From the NCBI GenBank assembly GCA_964610575.1, contig CAZSYX010000004.1, positions 1 to 64,000 on the forward strand: 64,000 nt of DNA. The letters are read 5' to 3'. The stretch comes from JADJWR01 sp964610575. Its GTDB lineage: Bacteria > Pseudomonadota > Gammaproteobacteria > Burkholderiales > Burkholderiaceae_F. Under the pieces are notes generated by a model, which saw nothing but the letters and a program-made list of their open reading frames with translations, was not told the origin of the DNA and did not search any database. Below, piece after piece: positions 18,318 to 27,457 of this stretch (positions within the stretch are counted from its first letter, which is position 1; each line of letters opens with the position of its first letter). Both the position numbers and the translations under genes were made by a program.

Positions 18318-21011
18318 ATGAGCAAGGCACTGATCATTGCCGAGAAGCCCTCGGTCGCGGCCGACATCGCCCGCGCGCTCGGCGGCTTCACCAAGCAGCA
18401 GGACTTCTACGAGAGCGACGCTTACGTGCTGAGCTCAGCGGTCGGCCACCTGCTGCAGCTTTCCAATCCCGCCGAGGTCACGCGCGGCAAGTGGAGCTTC
18501 GCCCACTTGCCGATGATTCCGCCGCACTTCGACGTGGCGCCGATCGACAAGCGCGGCGAGGACCGGCTCAAGCTGCTGGCGCGGCTGATCAAGCGCAAGG
18601 ACGTCACCGAACTGATCAACGCCTGCGACGCCGGCCGCGAGGGCGAACTGATCTTCCGCTACATCGTGCAGCACACCAAGGCGAAGCATCCGGTCCGCCG
18701 GCTGTGGCTGCAGTCGATGACGCCGGCGGCGATCCGCGATGCGTTCGGCGAACTGCGGCCGGACAAGGAGATGCGCCATCTCGAGGACGCCGCGCGCTGC
18801 CGCGCCGAGGCCGACTGGCTGGTCGGCATCAACGGCACGCGGGCGATGACCGCCTTCAACAGCAAGGACGGCGGCTTCTTCAAGACCACCGTCGGCCGGG
18901 TGCAGACGCCGACGCTGGCGATCGTGGTCGAGCGCGAAGAGAAGATCCTGGCGTTCGTGCCGCGCGACTACTGGGAGGTGCGCGCCAGCTTCGGCTGCCG
19001 TGCCGGCGAATACGAAGGGCGCTGGTTCGATCCCGACTTCCGCAGGCCGGAGGACGACGAGCACGCCCGCGCCGAACGGATATGGGACCAGGCCAAGGCC
19101 GAGGCGATCGTTGCCGCCTGCCGGGGCAGGACCGGCACGGTCAGCGAGGAAGCGAAGCCGAGCACGCAGGCGGCGCCGCTGCTGTTCGACCTGACCTCGC
19201 TGCAGCGCGAAGGCAACGGGCGCTTCGGCTTCTCGGCCAAGACCACGCTGTCGATCGCGCAGGCGCTGTATGAAAAGCACAAGGTGCTCACCTACCCGCG
19301 GACCGATTCGCGCGCACTGCCCGAGGACTATGTCGCGGTGGCGAAGAAGACGATCGATGCGCTCGCCGGCCAGCGGTCCTACGCACCGTTTGCGAAGCAG
19401 ATTGCCAGGAGCGGCTGGATCAAGCCCAACAAGCGGATCTTCGACAACACCAAGATTTCCGACCACTTCGCCATCATTCCGACCCTGGAGGCGCCGCGCA
19501 GCCTCAGCGAGGCGGAGCAGAAGATCTACGACCTGGTGGTCAAGCGCTTCCTGGCGATCTTCTTCCCGTCGGCCGAATACCTGGTGACGACGCGGATCAC
19601 CACGGTCGAGGGCTACCCGTTCAAGACCGAGGGCAAGGTGCTGGTCGAGCCGGGCTGGCTGGCGGTCTATGGCAAGGAGGCGATGGAAGAGCAGGGCGCG
19701 CTGGTCAAGGTCGATGCGGGCGAGCAGGTGGCCACGCGCTCGATCGAGGCCGCCGGCCTGCAGACGAGGCCGCCGGCGCGTTACAACGAGGCCACCCTGC
19801 TCACGGCGATGGAAGGCGCGGGCAAGCTGGTCGAGGACGACGATTTGCGCGCGGCGATGGCCGGCAAGGGCCTCGGCACCCCTGCCACGCGGGCGGCAGT
19901 GATCGAGGGACTGATCGACGAGAGCTACCTGGCGCGCGAGGGCAAGGAGCTGCACCCGACCGCCAAGGCGTTCCAACTGCTGCGGGCGCTGCGCGGCTTC
20001 GGCGTCGATGCGCTCGACCTGCCGGAGCTGACCGGCGAATGGGAATTCAAGCTGGCGCAGATGGAGCGCGGCCGGCTGAGGCGCGAAGAATTCATGCGCG
20101 AGATCGAGCAGATGACGCGCGACACGGTCGAGCGCATCCGCACGGGTGCGGAAAAGGGCGAGGTGCCGGGCGACTACGTGACGCTCAAGACGCCGTGCCC
20201 GCGCTGCGGTGCCGTGGTCAAGGAGAACTATCGCCGCTTTGCCTGCACCAAGTGCGAGTTCTCGATCAGCAAGCATCCGGGCAGCCGCTTCTTCGAGGTC
20301 GACGAAGTCGAGGCGCTGCTGCGCGAGAAGCAGATCGGCCCCATGACCGGTTTCCGCAGCAAGATCGGCCGGCCGTTTTCTGCCGTGCTGAAGCTGGTGC
20401 CGCCCGAGTGCAAGCTCGAGTTCGACTTCGGCAACGCGCCGGCCGGCGAGGGCGAGGAGGCGGAGGCGGTCGACCTGTCCGGCCTGACGCCGCTCGGCAA
20501 GTGCCCGAAGTGCGGCGGCAGGGTGTTCGAGCAGCCGATGTCCTATGTCTGCGAGAACAGTGTCGGCGGCAGCCGCAACTGCGACTTCCGCTCCGGCCGG
20601 GTGATCCTGCAGCAGACGATCGAGCCCGAGCAGGTGAAGAAGCTGCTCGCGGCGGGCCGCACCGACATCCTGCGCAACTTCGTCTCCAACCGAACGCGGC
20701 GCAAGTTCGCCGCCTTCCTGGTCTGGAAGGCCGACGAGGGCAAGGTCGGCTTCGAGTTCGAGCCGCGCGGCAAGGGCGCCAAGGCAACGGTCGTCACCGC
20801 TGGGGAGCCAGCGCCCGTGGCCGCCAAGCGCGCCGCGGCCGCGAAGGTCGTGAAGACAGCAAGAGCGGCGAAAAAGACTGCCACTGCTGCCAAGACCCCG
20901 ACTTCAGCGAAAGCGGCAGCACGCGCCGCACCGGCGCGCCGTACGACTACCACCGCCAGGAGCGTCGGCGCAAAGAAGACGACCGTCGCCCGTAAGGCGG
21001 CGCGGCGCTGA
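18318..21011 (+). CDS. topB: DNA topoisomerase III (TopB-type, type IA) with basic tail
   Basis: Type IA topoisomerase that cuts one DNA strand and passes the other. The N-terminus is a TOPRIM domain (KALIIAEKPSVAADIARAL; DAGREGELI supplies the metal ligands), and the catalytic Tyr lies in TYPRTDSR near residue 326. Two zinc-ribbon-like Cys clusters follow: CPRCG...CTKC (about 630-650) and CPKCGG...NC (about 730-755). The last 70 residues are Ala/Lys/Thr-rich like histone H1 tails. At 897 residues it is longer than E. coli TopB (about 650), the difference being the zinc modules and tail. Confidence 0.93.
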   Translation: MSKALIIAEKPSVAADIARALGGFTKQQDFYESDAYVLSSAVGHLLQLSNPAEVTRGKWSFAHLPMIPPHFDVAPIDKRGEDRLKLLARLIKRKDVTELINACDAGREGELIFRYIVQHTKAKHPVRRLWLQSMTPAAIRDAFGELRPDKEMRHLEDAARCRAEADWLVGINGTRAMTAFNSKDGGFFKTTVGRVQTPTLAIVVEREEKILAFVPRDYWEVRASFGCRAGEYEGRWFDPDFRRPEDDEHARAERIWDQAKAEAIVAACRGRTGTVSEEAKPSTQAAPLLFDLTSLQREGNGRFGFSAKTTLSIAQALYEKHKVLTYPRTDSRALPEDYVAVAKKTIDALAGQRSYAPFAKQIARSGWIKPNKRIFDNTKISDHFAIIPTLEAPRSLSEAEQKIYDLVVKRFLAIFFPSAEYLVTTRITTVEGYPFKTEGKVLVEPGWLAVYGKEAMEEQGALVKVDAGEQVATRSIEAAGLQTRPPARYNEATLLTAMEGAGKLVEDDDLRAAMAGKGLGTPATRAAVIEGLIDESYLAREGKELHPTAKAFQLLRALRGFGVDALDLPELTGEWEFKLAQMERGRLRREEFMREIEQMTRDTVERIRTGAEKGEVPGDYVTLKTPCPRCGAVVKENYRRFACTKCEFSISKHPGSRFFEVDEVEALLREKQIGPMTGFRSKIGRPFSAVLKLVPPECKLEFDFGNAPAGEGEEAEAVDLSGLTPLGKCPKCGGRVFEQPMSYVCENSVGGSRNCDFRSGRVILQQTIEPEQVKKLLAAGRTDILRNFVSNRTRRKFAAFLVWKADEGKVGFEFEPRGKGAKATVVTAGEPAPVAAKRAAAAKVVKTARAAKKTATAAKTPTSAKAAARAAPARRTTTTARSVGAKKTTVARKAARR

Positions 21012-21044
21012 CGGCTTCCTGTCTGCGTCGCTGAAGCCGGCCTC

Positions 21045-21245
21045 ATGCAGCGCGCGCTGATCGTTGCCGGCATCGTCCTGCTGGTGATCGGGCTGGCCTG
21101 GCCCTGGCTGTCGAAGCTGCCGCTCGGCCGCCTGCCCGGCGACCTGCGCTTCGAGCGCGAGGGCTTCACGTTCTTCTTTCCACTCGCCAGCGGCCTGCTG
21201 ATCTCGGCCGTGATCTCGCTCATCCTGTGGTGGCTGCGCAAATGA
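21045..21245 (+). CDS. DUF2905 family small membrane protein
   Basis: A 66-residue protein with two predicted membrane helices (residues 4-22 and 46-63) separated by a charged loop with the family motif LGRLPGDLRFEREGFTFFFP. Function unknown. Its TGA overlaps the ATG of the next gene by three bases, indicating a shared transcript and translational coupling. Confidence 0.9.
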   Translation: MQRALIVAGIVLLVIGLAWPWLSKLPLGRLPGDLRFEREGFTFFFPLASGLLISAVISLILWWLRK

Positions 21246-22006
21246 ACAACCTCGTCAAGGAACGATTGGCGGCGGGCGAACGGTTGTTCGGCTGCTGGTT
21301 GACGCTGGCCTCGCCGCTGGTGGCCGAGGCGCTTGCCTGCGCCGGCTTCGACTTTCTCGTCGTCGATGGCGAGCACTCGCCGGCCGACTCGATGGACACG
21401 GTGGCGCTGCTGCAGGCGATTGCCGCCGGCGGCAGCCAGCCGATCGTGCGGGTGACCGACAACACGACCTGGCTTGCCAAGCGTGCGCTCGACGCCGGCG
21501 CGGCGACGCTGCTGTTTCCGATGGTCGCCAGCGCCGACGAGGCGCGGCGTGCGGTGGCCGCCATGCGCTACCCGCAGCAGGGCAACGGCGGTGAGCGCGG
21601 CGTAGCCGGCATCGTGCGTGCGGCGCGGTTCGGGCTTGCCCCCGACTACGTGCAGACGGCCAACGAGGCGGCCTGCACCATCGTGCAGATCGAGTCGGCG
21701 GCAGGGGTCGAAGCCAGCGATGAGATCGCCGCGGTCGACGGCGTCGATGCGCTGTTCGTCGGTCCGGCCGACCTGGCGGCGAGCCTCGGCCATCTCGGCG
21801 ACAGCCGCCACGCCGACGTGCAGCAGGCCATCGACCGCGTGCTGGCCGCCGCGAAACGGAGCCGCAAGGCGGCCGGCATCTTCGCCGGCAGCGCGGCCGA
21901 GGCGCGCGATTACGCGGCGCGCGGCTTCACCCTGGTTTCGCTGGCTGCCGACGTCGTCTGGCTGCTCGCCGGCGCGCGCCAGGCGCTGGCCGCGGCGCGC
22001 GGCTGA
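21242..22006 (+). CDS. HpcH/HpaI family aldolase
   Basis: Class II (metal-dependent) aldolase/citrate lyase-like TIM barrel of 254 residues; relatives cleave 4-hydroxy-2-oxo acids such as 4-hydroxy-2-oxoheptanedioate. Start at the ATG overlapping the DUF2905 stop. Visible family motifs: VDGEHSP (residues about 42-48), QIESAAGVEA (metal-binding Glu) and FVGPADLAASLG. Whether it serves aromatic degradation (Hpa pathway) or another pathway cannot be told; no other hpa genes are nearby. Confidence 0.92.
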   Translation: MNNLVKERLAAGERLFGCWLTLASPLVAEALACAGFDFLVVDGEHSPADSMDTVALLQAIAAGGSQPIVRVTDNTTWLAKRALDAGAATLLFPMVASADEARRAVAAMRYPQQGNGGERGVAGIVRAARFGLAPDYVQTANEAACTIVQIESAAGVEASDEIAAVDGVDALFVGPADLAASLGHLGDSRHADVQQAIDRVLAAAKRSRKAAGIFAGSAAEARDYAARGFTLVSLAADVVWLLAGARQALAAARG

Positions 22007-22035
22007 ACCGGGCGCAAATCCCGACACTTTCCTCA

Positions 22036-24192
22036 ATGCCTCTCGTCGCCGTCACCATCGCGCTGTCCGCGTTCCTGCTTTTCCTGGTCCAGCCGATCAT
22101 CGCCAAGCAGATCCTCCCGTGGTTCGGCGGCACCTCCGCCGTCTGGACCACCTGCATGGTGTTCTTCCAGGTGGTGCTGCTCGGCGGCTATGCCTACGCG
22201 CATGCGCTGACCAGTTACGCCGGCGCGCGAACCCAGGCGCGCGTGCACATCGTCCTGCTGCTGGCCAGCCTGCTGTTCCTGCCGATCATTGCGCGCGAGG
22301 CATTCAAGCCCGCTGGCGAAGAGGACGCGGCGCTGTCGATCCTGTGGCTGCTCGCCGTCACGATCGGCCTGCCGTACTTCCTGCTGTCCTCCACCGGCCC
22401 GCTGCTGCAGCGCTGGATCGCGCACCGCTACCCGGAGAAGACGGTCTATCGGCTGTTCGCGCTGTCGAACTTCGGTTCGCTGCTCGGCCTGCTGGCGTTT
22501 CCGTTCCTGATCGAGCCCTTTGCGCCGTCGGTCGCGCAGGCCTACGCGTGGAGCGCCGCCTACGCCGTGTTTGTGCTGGCCTGTGCCACCACGGCATGGC
22601 AGGCGCAACGGGCGCTGACGGCGCGCGCCGGTGAACCGGTCGATGCGGGCGGCGCCACTGTTACGGCGCAATCAGCCGTCGATGCCGCGCCCGCCCTCGG
22701 CGACTACGCGTTGTGGCTGGCGCTTTCCGCGCTCGGCTCGGTGCTGCTGCTGGCGGTGACCTCGCACGTCACGCAGAACATCGCCTCGGTGCCCTTCCTG
22801 TGGGTGCTGCCGCTGACGCTGTACCTGCTGACCTTCGTGCTCGCCTTCGAGGGCCGCGGCGGGCGCGGCTGGTATGAGCGGCGCTGGTGGCTGTTCCCGA
22901 CCCTGCTGCTCGCGGTGGCGATGAGCTGGGGCCTGTCGGCCAGCCGCGGCGTGCTCGACATCGGCCTGGCGGTGCCCCTGTACTGCATCGGCCTGTTCTT
23001 CGCCTGCATGTTCTGCCACGGCGAACTGGCGCACGCCAAGCCGGCGCCGCGCTACCTGACCCACTTCTACCTGACGTTGTCGGCCGGTGGCGCGCTCGGT
23101 GGCATGGCGGTCGGCCTGCTGGCGCCGCGCGTCTTCCCGGCGTATTTCGAGCTGCCGCTGGCGTTGTTTGCCTTGGCGGCGCTGGCCAACTGGCTGACCT
23201 GGCGCGCCGTGCGCTCGGCGCTGGGCGGTTCGCCGCCGAAGCAGTCCGGCTGGCTGCTGACGGGCAACCAGATGCTGCTCGGGCCGGCGCTGGTGGCTGC
23301 CGTGGCGACCGCTTACTCCGGCTGGCACTACGTCGACTTCCTTAAGGACGACACCATCGTCATGCAGCGCAGCTTCTACGGCACGCTGCGCGTGCGCGAG
23401 ACGGGCGGCGGCGAGCAGCAGGTACGCCGCCTGCTGCACGGCGTGATCCTGCACGGCGAGCAGTTCACCCAGGCGGAGGACCGGCTCGAGCCCGGCACCT
23501 ACTATGCGCGCAGCTCGGGCATCGGCCTGGCCATTGCTGCCAAGCAGGCGGCCGGGCCGGTGAAGCTGGGCTTCGTCGGTCTGGGTGTGGGCACGCTGTC
23601 GGCCTACGGGCGCGCCGGCGACGACCTGCGCTTCTACGAACTCGACCCGCAGGTCATCGACGTGGCGCGGCGCCACTTCAGCTACCTCGGCTCGACCAAG
23701 GCGAAGCTCGACTTCGAGATCGGCGATGCGCGGCTGTCGCTCGAGCGCGAGCTCAAGCGGCAGGGCCCGCGCGGCTACGACGTGCTGGCGATCGACGCGT
23801 TTTCGAGCGACTCGATCCCGGTGCATTTGATCACGCGCGAAGCGGTCGACCTGTACGCGCGGCACATCGCAGCCGACGGCATCATCGCCATCCACATCTC
23901 CAACCGTTTCCTGGACCTGAAACCGGTGCTGGCCAACATCGCCCAGGCCGCCGGCCTCACGGCGCGGCTGGTGAGCGATTCGCCGGAGGACGACCGCGCC
24001 GCCAGCAGCACCGATTGGGTGCTGCTGGCGCGCGATGCGAAGGTGCTCGACGATCCGCAGATCGCCGACCGCGCCGAGACGCTGCCGCCGGTGGCCGGCT
24101 TCTCGCTGTGGACCGACCAGTTCAACAACCTGCTCGACGTGCTGAAGGTCCGTCCGCTCGACGAGCTGAAGAGCCTGCTCGGCGTGAGCTGA
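22036..24192 (+). CDS. Membrane-anchored spermidine synthase-like protein
   Basis: The N-terminal two thirds (about residues 1-430) is a bundle of many hydrophobic helices beginning ALSAFLLFLVQPIIAKQILPW, the hallmark of fused membrane-polyamine synthase proteins. The C-terminal domain (from about residue 508) is a spermidine synthase/SAM-type Rossmann fold (GFVGLGVGTLSAYG, FYELDPQVIDVARRHF, DVLAIDAFSSDSIPVHL). Its 718 residues are typical for the fusion. The small-molecule substrate is unknown; the name rests on fold, not on activity. It overlaps no neighbour but is followed after one base by the kinase-like gene, suggesting one operon. Confidence 0.88.
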   Translation: MPLVAVTIALSAFLLFLVQPIIAKQILPWFGGTSAVWTTCMVFFQVVLLGGYAYAHALTSYAGARTQARVHIVLLLASLLFLPIIAREAFKPAGEEDAALSILWLLAVTIGLPYFLLSSTGPLLQRWIAHRYPEKTVYRLFALSNFGSLLGLLAFPFLIEPFAPSVAQAYAWSAAYAVFVLACATTAWQAQRALTARAGEPVDAGGATVTAQSAVDAAPALGDYALWLALSALGSVLLLAVTSHVTQNIASVPFLWVLPLTLYLLTFVLAFEGRGGRGWYERRWWLFPTLLLAVAMSWGLSASRGVLDIGLAVPLYCIGLFFACMFCHGELAHAKPAPRYLTHFYLTLSAGGALGGMAVGLLAPRVFPAYFELPLALFALAALANWLTWRAVRSALGGSPPKQSGWLLTGNQMLLGPALVAAVATAYSGWHYVDFLKDDTIVMQRSFYGTLRVRETGGGEQQVRRLLHGVILHGEQFTQAEDRLEPGTYYARSSGIGLAIAAKQAAGPVKLGFVGLGVGTLSAYGRAGDDLRFYELDPQVIDVARRHFSYLGSTKAKLDFEIGDARLSLERELKRQGPRGYDVLAIDAFSSDSIPVHLITREAVDLYARHIAADGIIAIHISNRFLDLKPVLANIAQAAGLTARLVSDSPEDDRAASSTDWVLLARDAKVLDDPQIADRAETLPPVAGFSLWTDQFNNLLDVLKVRPLDELKSLLGVS

Positions 24193-24193
24193 C

Positions 24194-25048
24194 GTGCCAG
24201 ATCGTGCACGCGCCATCGCCGAGTCCGCGCTGCGCGCCGCCGGCCTCGGCGCTGTGCAGGGGCTGCAAGCGGTTGGCGTCGGCGACATCGCGGCGTCGTA
24301 TCGCGTCGAGGCGGCCGCGCAGCGCGCTTTCCTGAAGATCGGGGCGGCTTCCCATCCGTTCGAGGCCGAGGCGGCCGCGCTCGCGGAGATTGCTGCCACG
24401 CGCACGCTGCGCGCACCGCGCGTGCTCGCGCACGGCGTCGCCGAAGGCGCCGGCTACCTGCTGCTCGAATGGATCGACCTCGCCGAGAGTGGCGACTGGG
24501 CTGCCGCCGGCCGGCAGCTCGCCGCGATGCACGCGAGTGTGCAGGCGAGCCACGGCTGGTCGCGCGACAACACCATCGGCGCCAGCCCGCAGTTCAATTC
24601 GCCGAACGCCAGCTGGGCCGAGTTCTATCGCGAGCGACGATTGCGGCCGCAGTTCGGTCTCGCCCGTGCCAACGGCCTGGTGCAACTGGCGGCGCTCGAA
24701 GCGACGGCCTGCCGAGCAGCCGACGCGCTGCTAGCCGGCCACGGGCCACCGCCGAGCCTGCTGCACGGGGACTTGTGGCGCGGCAACCTTGCCTTCGGAC
24801 GCAGCGGCGAGCCGGTGCTCTTCGACCCGGCCACCTATTACGGTGACGCCGAGACGGACCTCGCGATGACGCGACTGTTCGGCGGCTTTCCGGAGCGGTT
24901 CTATCGCGCCTACAACGAGGCTCGGCCGCCGGCGACGGGCGCGGCGCAGCGCCTGCCTCTGTATCAGCTCTATCACGTGCTGAACCACGCCAACCTCTTC
25001 GGCGGCGGTTACGTCGCGCAGGCGATCGCGTTGATCGGGCGGTTGTGA
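24194..25048 (+). CDS. Fructosamine/ketosamine-3-kinase family protein
   Basis: Phosphotransferase-fold enzyme that in characterised relatives phosphorylates sugar adducts on proteins (deglycation). The 284 residues start at a GTG one base after the previous stop. Key motifs: ATP-binding Lys (AFLKIG near 52), catalytic loop HGDLWRGN (near residue 191) and metal-binding FDPATYYGDAETDLAM (near 212). The position directly after the polyamine-synthase-like gene suggests co-expression. Confidence 0.92.
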   Translation: MPDRARAIAESALRAAGLGAVQGLQAVGVGDIAASYRVEAAAQRAFLKIGAASHPFEAEAAALAEIAATRTLRAPRVLAHGVAEGAGYLLLEWIDLAESGDWAAAGRQLAAMHASVQASHGWSRDNTIGASPQFNSPNASWAEFYRERRLRPQFGLARANGLVQLAALEATACRAADALLAGHGPPPSLLHGDLWRGNLAFGRSGEPVLFDPATYYGDAETDLAMTRLFGGFPERFYRAYNEARPPATGAAQRLPLYQLYHVLNHANLFGGGYVAQAIALIGRL

Positions 25049-25115
25049 CGCCGCGGGCTGGGTCATGCAGTTGGGGCATACTTGCGCGCCCTCAATGACC
25101 GCAATCGCCTGACGA

Positions 25116-25601
25116 ATGCCCGCCGCCAGCAAGTCCGCCCGCAAGCCCAAGATCATCGTCCGCACTTCGCGCATCCATGGCCGCGGCGTCTATGCCGGCC
25201 GCAACCTCAAGAAGGGCGAGCGCATCATCGAATACAAGGGCGAGGTGATCACCTGGCGCGAGGCGGACCGCCGGCCGCCGTCAAACCCGGACGATCCCAA
25301 TCACACCTTCTTCTTCTCGCTCGACGACCACAAGCACGTGATCGACGCCAACGTGGACGGCAATGCCGCGCGCTGGATCAACCATTGCTGCGATCCGAAC
25401 TGCGAAACGGAAGAGGACGACGGCCGCGTGTTCATCGAGGCGCTGCGCGACATCAGGGCCGGCGAGGAACTGTCCTACGACTACGGGCTGATCATCGACG
25501 AGCGCATCACGCCGACGCTGAAGAAGCAGTACCAGTGCCTGTGCGGCGCCAAGGACTGCCGCGGCACCATGCTGGCGCTGCGCAAGCGCAAGAAGAAGTA
25601 G
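25116..25601 (+). CDS. SET-domain protein lysine methyltransferase
   Basis: A compact SET protein of 161 residues, the fold used by histone lysine methyltransferases. Seen in order: HGRGVYAGRNLKKGERI (SET-N), NHTFFFSLDD, the SAM/active-site segment WINHCCDPNCE, ELSYDYG with the catalytic Tyr, and a post-SET zinc motif CLCGAKDCRG. A Lys/Arg-rich start and end (KSARKPK; RKRKKK) suggest nucleic-acid or chromatin association. Bacterial members exist in many proteobacteria but their protein targets are mostly unknown. It is 10 bases from the next gene, with a good Shine-Dalgarno between. Confidence 0.93.
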   Translation: MPAASKSARKPKIIVRTSRIHGRGVYAGRNLKKGERIIEYKGEVITWREADRRPPSNPDDPNHTFFFSLDDHKHVIDANVDGNAARWINHCCDPNCETEEDDGRVFIEALRDIRAGEELSYDYGLIIDERITPTLKKQYQCLCGAKDCRGTMLALRKRKKK

Positions 25602-25611
25602 GAGGGACGCC

Positions 25612-26118
25612 ATGAAGGCTTCGATGTACGCGTTCAGCGTGCCGGTGTTCGTCAAGACGCTCGGCAACCTGTCGGCGATCCTCGGCAAGGGTGCGGCCTA
25701 CGCCGAGCAGAAGAAGTTCGATCCGGCGGTGCTGCTGGCGATGCGACTGGCGCCCGACATGTTCCCGCTGACCATGCAGGTGCGCATCGCCTGCGACTTT
25801 GCCAAGGGGGCCGTGGCGCGGCTGGCCGGCGAGGAACCGCCGAAGTGGGAAGACAGCGAGACGACGATCGCCGAGCTGCAGGCACGCATCGCGCGGACCA
25901 TCGACTTCATCCAGGGCTTCGACCCGTCGCGCTTCGACGGCGCCGAGACGCGGACCGTGACGCTGACGATCCGCGGCGAGCCGATCGAGTACGCGGGCCT
26001 GTCGTACCTGGCGCACGTGGTGCTGCCCAACTTCTTCTTCCACGCCACCACCGCCTACGACATCCTGCGCCACGCCGGCGTCGAACTCGGCAAGCGCGAC
26101 TTCATCGGCAAGGTCTGA
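25612..26118 (+). CDS. DUF1993 domain protein
   Basis: A 168-residue helical protein of the DUF1993 family (DinB-like four-helix fold). It starts KASMYAFSVPVFVKTLGNL after a strong ribosome site (AGGAGG, 7 bases upstream) and contains LPNFFFHATTAYDILRHAGV near the C-terminus, where family members have metal-ligand-like His residues. Function unknown. Close spacing makes it part of a SET-DUF1993 transcript. Confidence 0.9.
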   Translation: MKASMYAFSVPVFVKTLGNLSAILGKGAAYAEQKKFDPAVLLAMRLAPDMFPLTMQVRIACDFAKGAVARLAGEEPPKWEDSETTIAELQARIARTIDFIQGFDPSRFDGAETRTVTLTIRGEPIEYAGLSYLAHVVLPNFFFHATTAYDILRHAGVELGKRDFIGKV

Positions 26119-26153
26119 TCCGCCTGCGCCCGGCCGGCGCGGGCGAGTTGCAT

Positions 26154-26193
26154 CGCCGTCTTGAAAGACGGCGCAGCGTGCTTCATGCTGCGC
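26154..26193 (+). promoter_or_regulatory. Two overlapping hairpins upstream of hpd
   Basis: Arms 26154-26162/26165-26173 (9 bp, 2-base loop) and 26171-26177/26187-26193 (7 bp, 9-base loop) share three bases, so they cannot both form fully. They lie between the DUF1993 stop and the hpd ribosome site. They may be an end-of-transcript structure or a switchable leader; no T-tract is present. Confidence 0.35.
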
Positions 26194-26219
26194 GACGGAC
26201 CGCATTCAGGAGCACTGCG

Positions 26220-27368
26220 ATGGCCGATCTGTTCGACAACCCGATGGGGCTCGCGGGATTCGAGTTCGTCGAGTTCGCCTCGCCCGAGCCCAACGTGGTC
26301 GAACCGGTTCTCGAGAAGCTGGGCTTCACGCGCGTCGCGTGCCACCGTTCCAAGAACGTCGATCTCTTTCGGCAGGGCGACATCAACTTCATCGTCAACA
26401 ACGAGCCGAAGAGCCTCGCCGCCTATTTTGCCGCCGAGCACGGCCCATCGGCCTGCGCGATGGCTTTTCGCGTCAGGGACTCGCACAAGGCCTACGCCCG
26501 CGCGCTCGAACTCGGCGCGCAGCCGGTCGACGTGCCCACCGGCCCGATGGAACTGCGGCTGCCGGCGATCCGGGGGATCGGCGGCGCGCCGCTGTACCTG
26601 ATCGACCGCTTCGAGGACGGCAAGTCGATCTACGACATCGACTTCGAGTTCATCGACGGCGTCGAGCGCCACCCGAAGGGGCACGGCTTCAGGGTGATCG
26701 ACCACCTGACGCACAACGTCTACCGCGGCCGCATGGCCTACTGGGCCGGTTTCTACGAACGGATCTTCAACTTCCGCGAGTTCCGCTACTTCGACATCAA
26801 GGGCGAGTACACCGGCTTGACCTCGCGCGCGATGACCGCGCCCGACGGCAGGATCCGCATCCCGCTGAACGAGGAGGCCTCGAAGAGCACCGGCCAGATC
26901 GAGGAATTCCTGATGAAGTTCAACGGCGAGGGCATCCAGCACATCGCACTGCTCACCAACGACCTCGCCGCCAGCGTCGACAGCCTGCGCCGTGCCGGCG
27001 TGCCGCTGATGAGCGCGCCGCCGGCCACCTACTACCGCATGCTCGAGCAGCGGCTGCCCGGCCACGGCGAGAATCCCGCCGAGCTGCAGGCGCGCGGCAT
27101 CCTGCTCGACGGTTCCACCGCCGGCGACGGGCCGCCCCGAGCCGGCGAGCCCCCTCGGGGGGCCGACGCCGAAGGCGTCCTGGGGGCCAACGCGCGCGCG
27201 CGGCCGCGGCTGCTGCTGCAGATCTTCTCGCAGCTGCTGCTCGGCCCCGTGTTCTTCGAGTTCATCCAGCGCAAGGGCGACGAGGGTTTCGGCGAGGGCA
27301 ACTTCAAGGCGCTGTTCGAGTCGCTGGAGCGCGACCAGATTGAGCGCGGCGTGATCCAGGCCGCATGA
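26220..27368 (+). CDS. hpd: 4-hydroxyphenylpyruvate dioxygenase with in-frame insert
   Basis: Fe(II) dioxygenase that turns 4-hydroxyphenylpyruvate into homogentisate in tyrosine degradation. The start at 26220 (MADLFDNPMGLAGFEFVEF) follows a Shine-Dalgarno (CAGGAG). The iron ligands are present: His in DHLTHNV (near 161), His in GIQHIAL (near 240) and Glu in FFEFIQRKGD (near 346). Between LLDG and LLLQIF, about residues 303-328, an extra Gly/Ala/Pro/Arg-rich segment (GDGPPRAGEPPRGADAEGVL) is encoded by a palindromic REP-like element. The catalytic residues flank it, so the enzyme may remain active with a surface loop. The homogentisate pathway genes are not in the window. Confidence 0.94.
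   Translation: MADLFDNPMGLAGFEFVEFASPEPNVVEPVLEKLGFTRVACHRSKNVDLFRQGDINFIVNNEPKSLAAYFAAEHGPSACAMAFRVRDSHKAYARALELGAQPVDVPTGPMELRLPAIRGIGGAPLYLIDRFEDGKSIYDIDFEFIDGVERHPKGHGFRVIDHLTHNVYRGRMAYWAGFYERIFNFREFRYFDIKGEYTGLTSRAMTAPDGRIRIPLNEEASKSTGQIEEFLMKFNGEGIQHIALLTNDLAASVDSLRRAGVPLMSAPPATYYRMLEQRLPGHGENPAELQARGILLDGSTAGDGPPRAGEPPRGADAEGVLGANARARPRLLLQIFSQLLLGPVFFEFIQRKGDEGFGEGNFKALFESLERDQIERGVIQAA
27149..27187. repeat. REP-like palindromic element inside hpd
   Basis: Three nested inverted pieces: GCCCCC/GGGGGC (27149-27154 with 27158-27163 or 27182-27187) and GACGCC-GAA-GGCGTC (27165-27179). The arrangement resembles palindromic elements I associate with intergenic regions of Burkholderiales, here translated in frame. 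It gives a Gly/Pro/Ala-rich loop in the dioxygenase. Confidence 0.7.
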
Positions 27369-27457
27369 CGTGCCGGCGCTAGAGTCTGCGACTTGCCGGC
27401 TGAGCCACAATCACCGATGCAATCCGCGGCCGTAGCGGGCCGCAGGGAGTCGCCACC

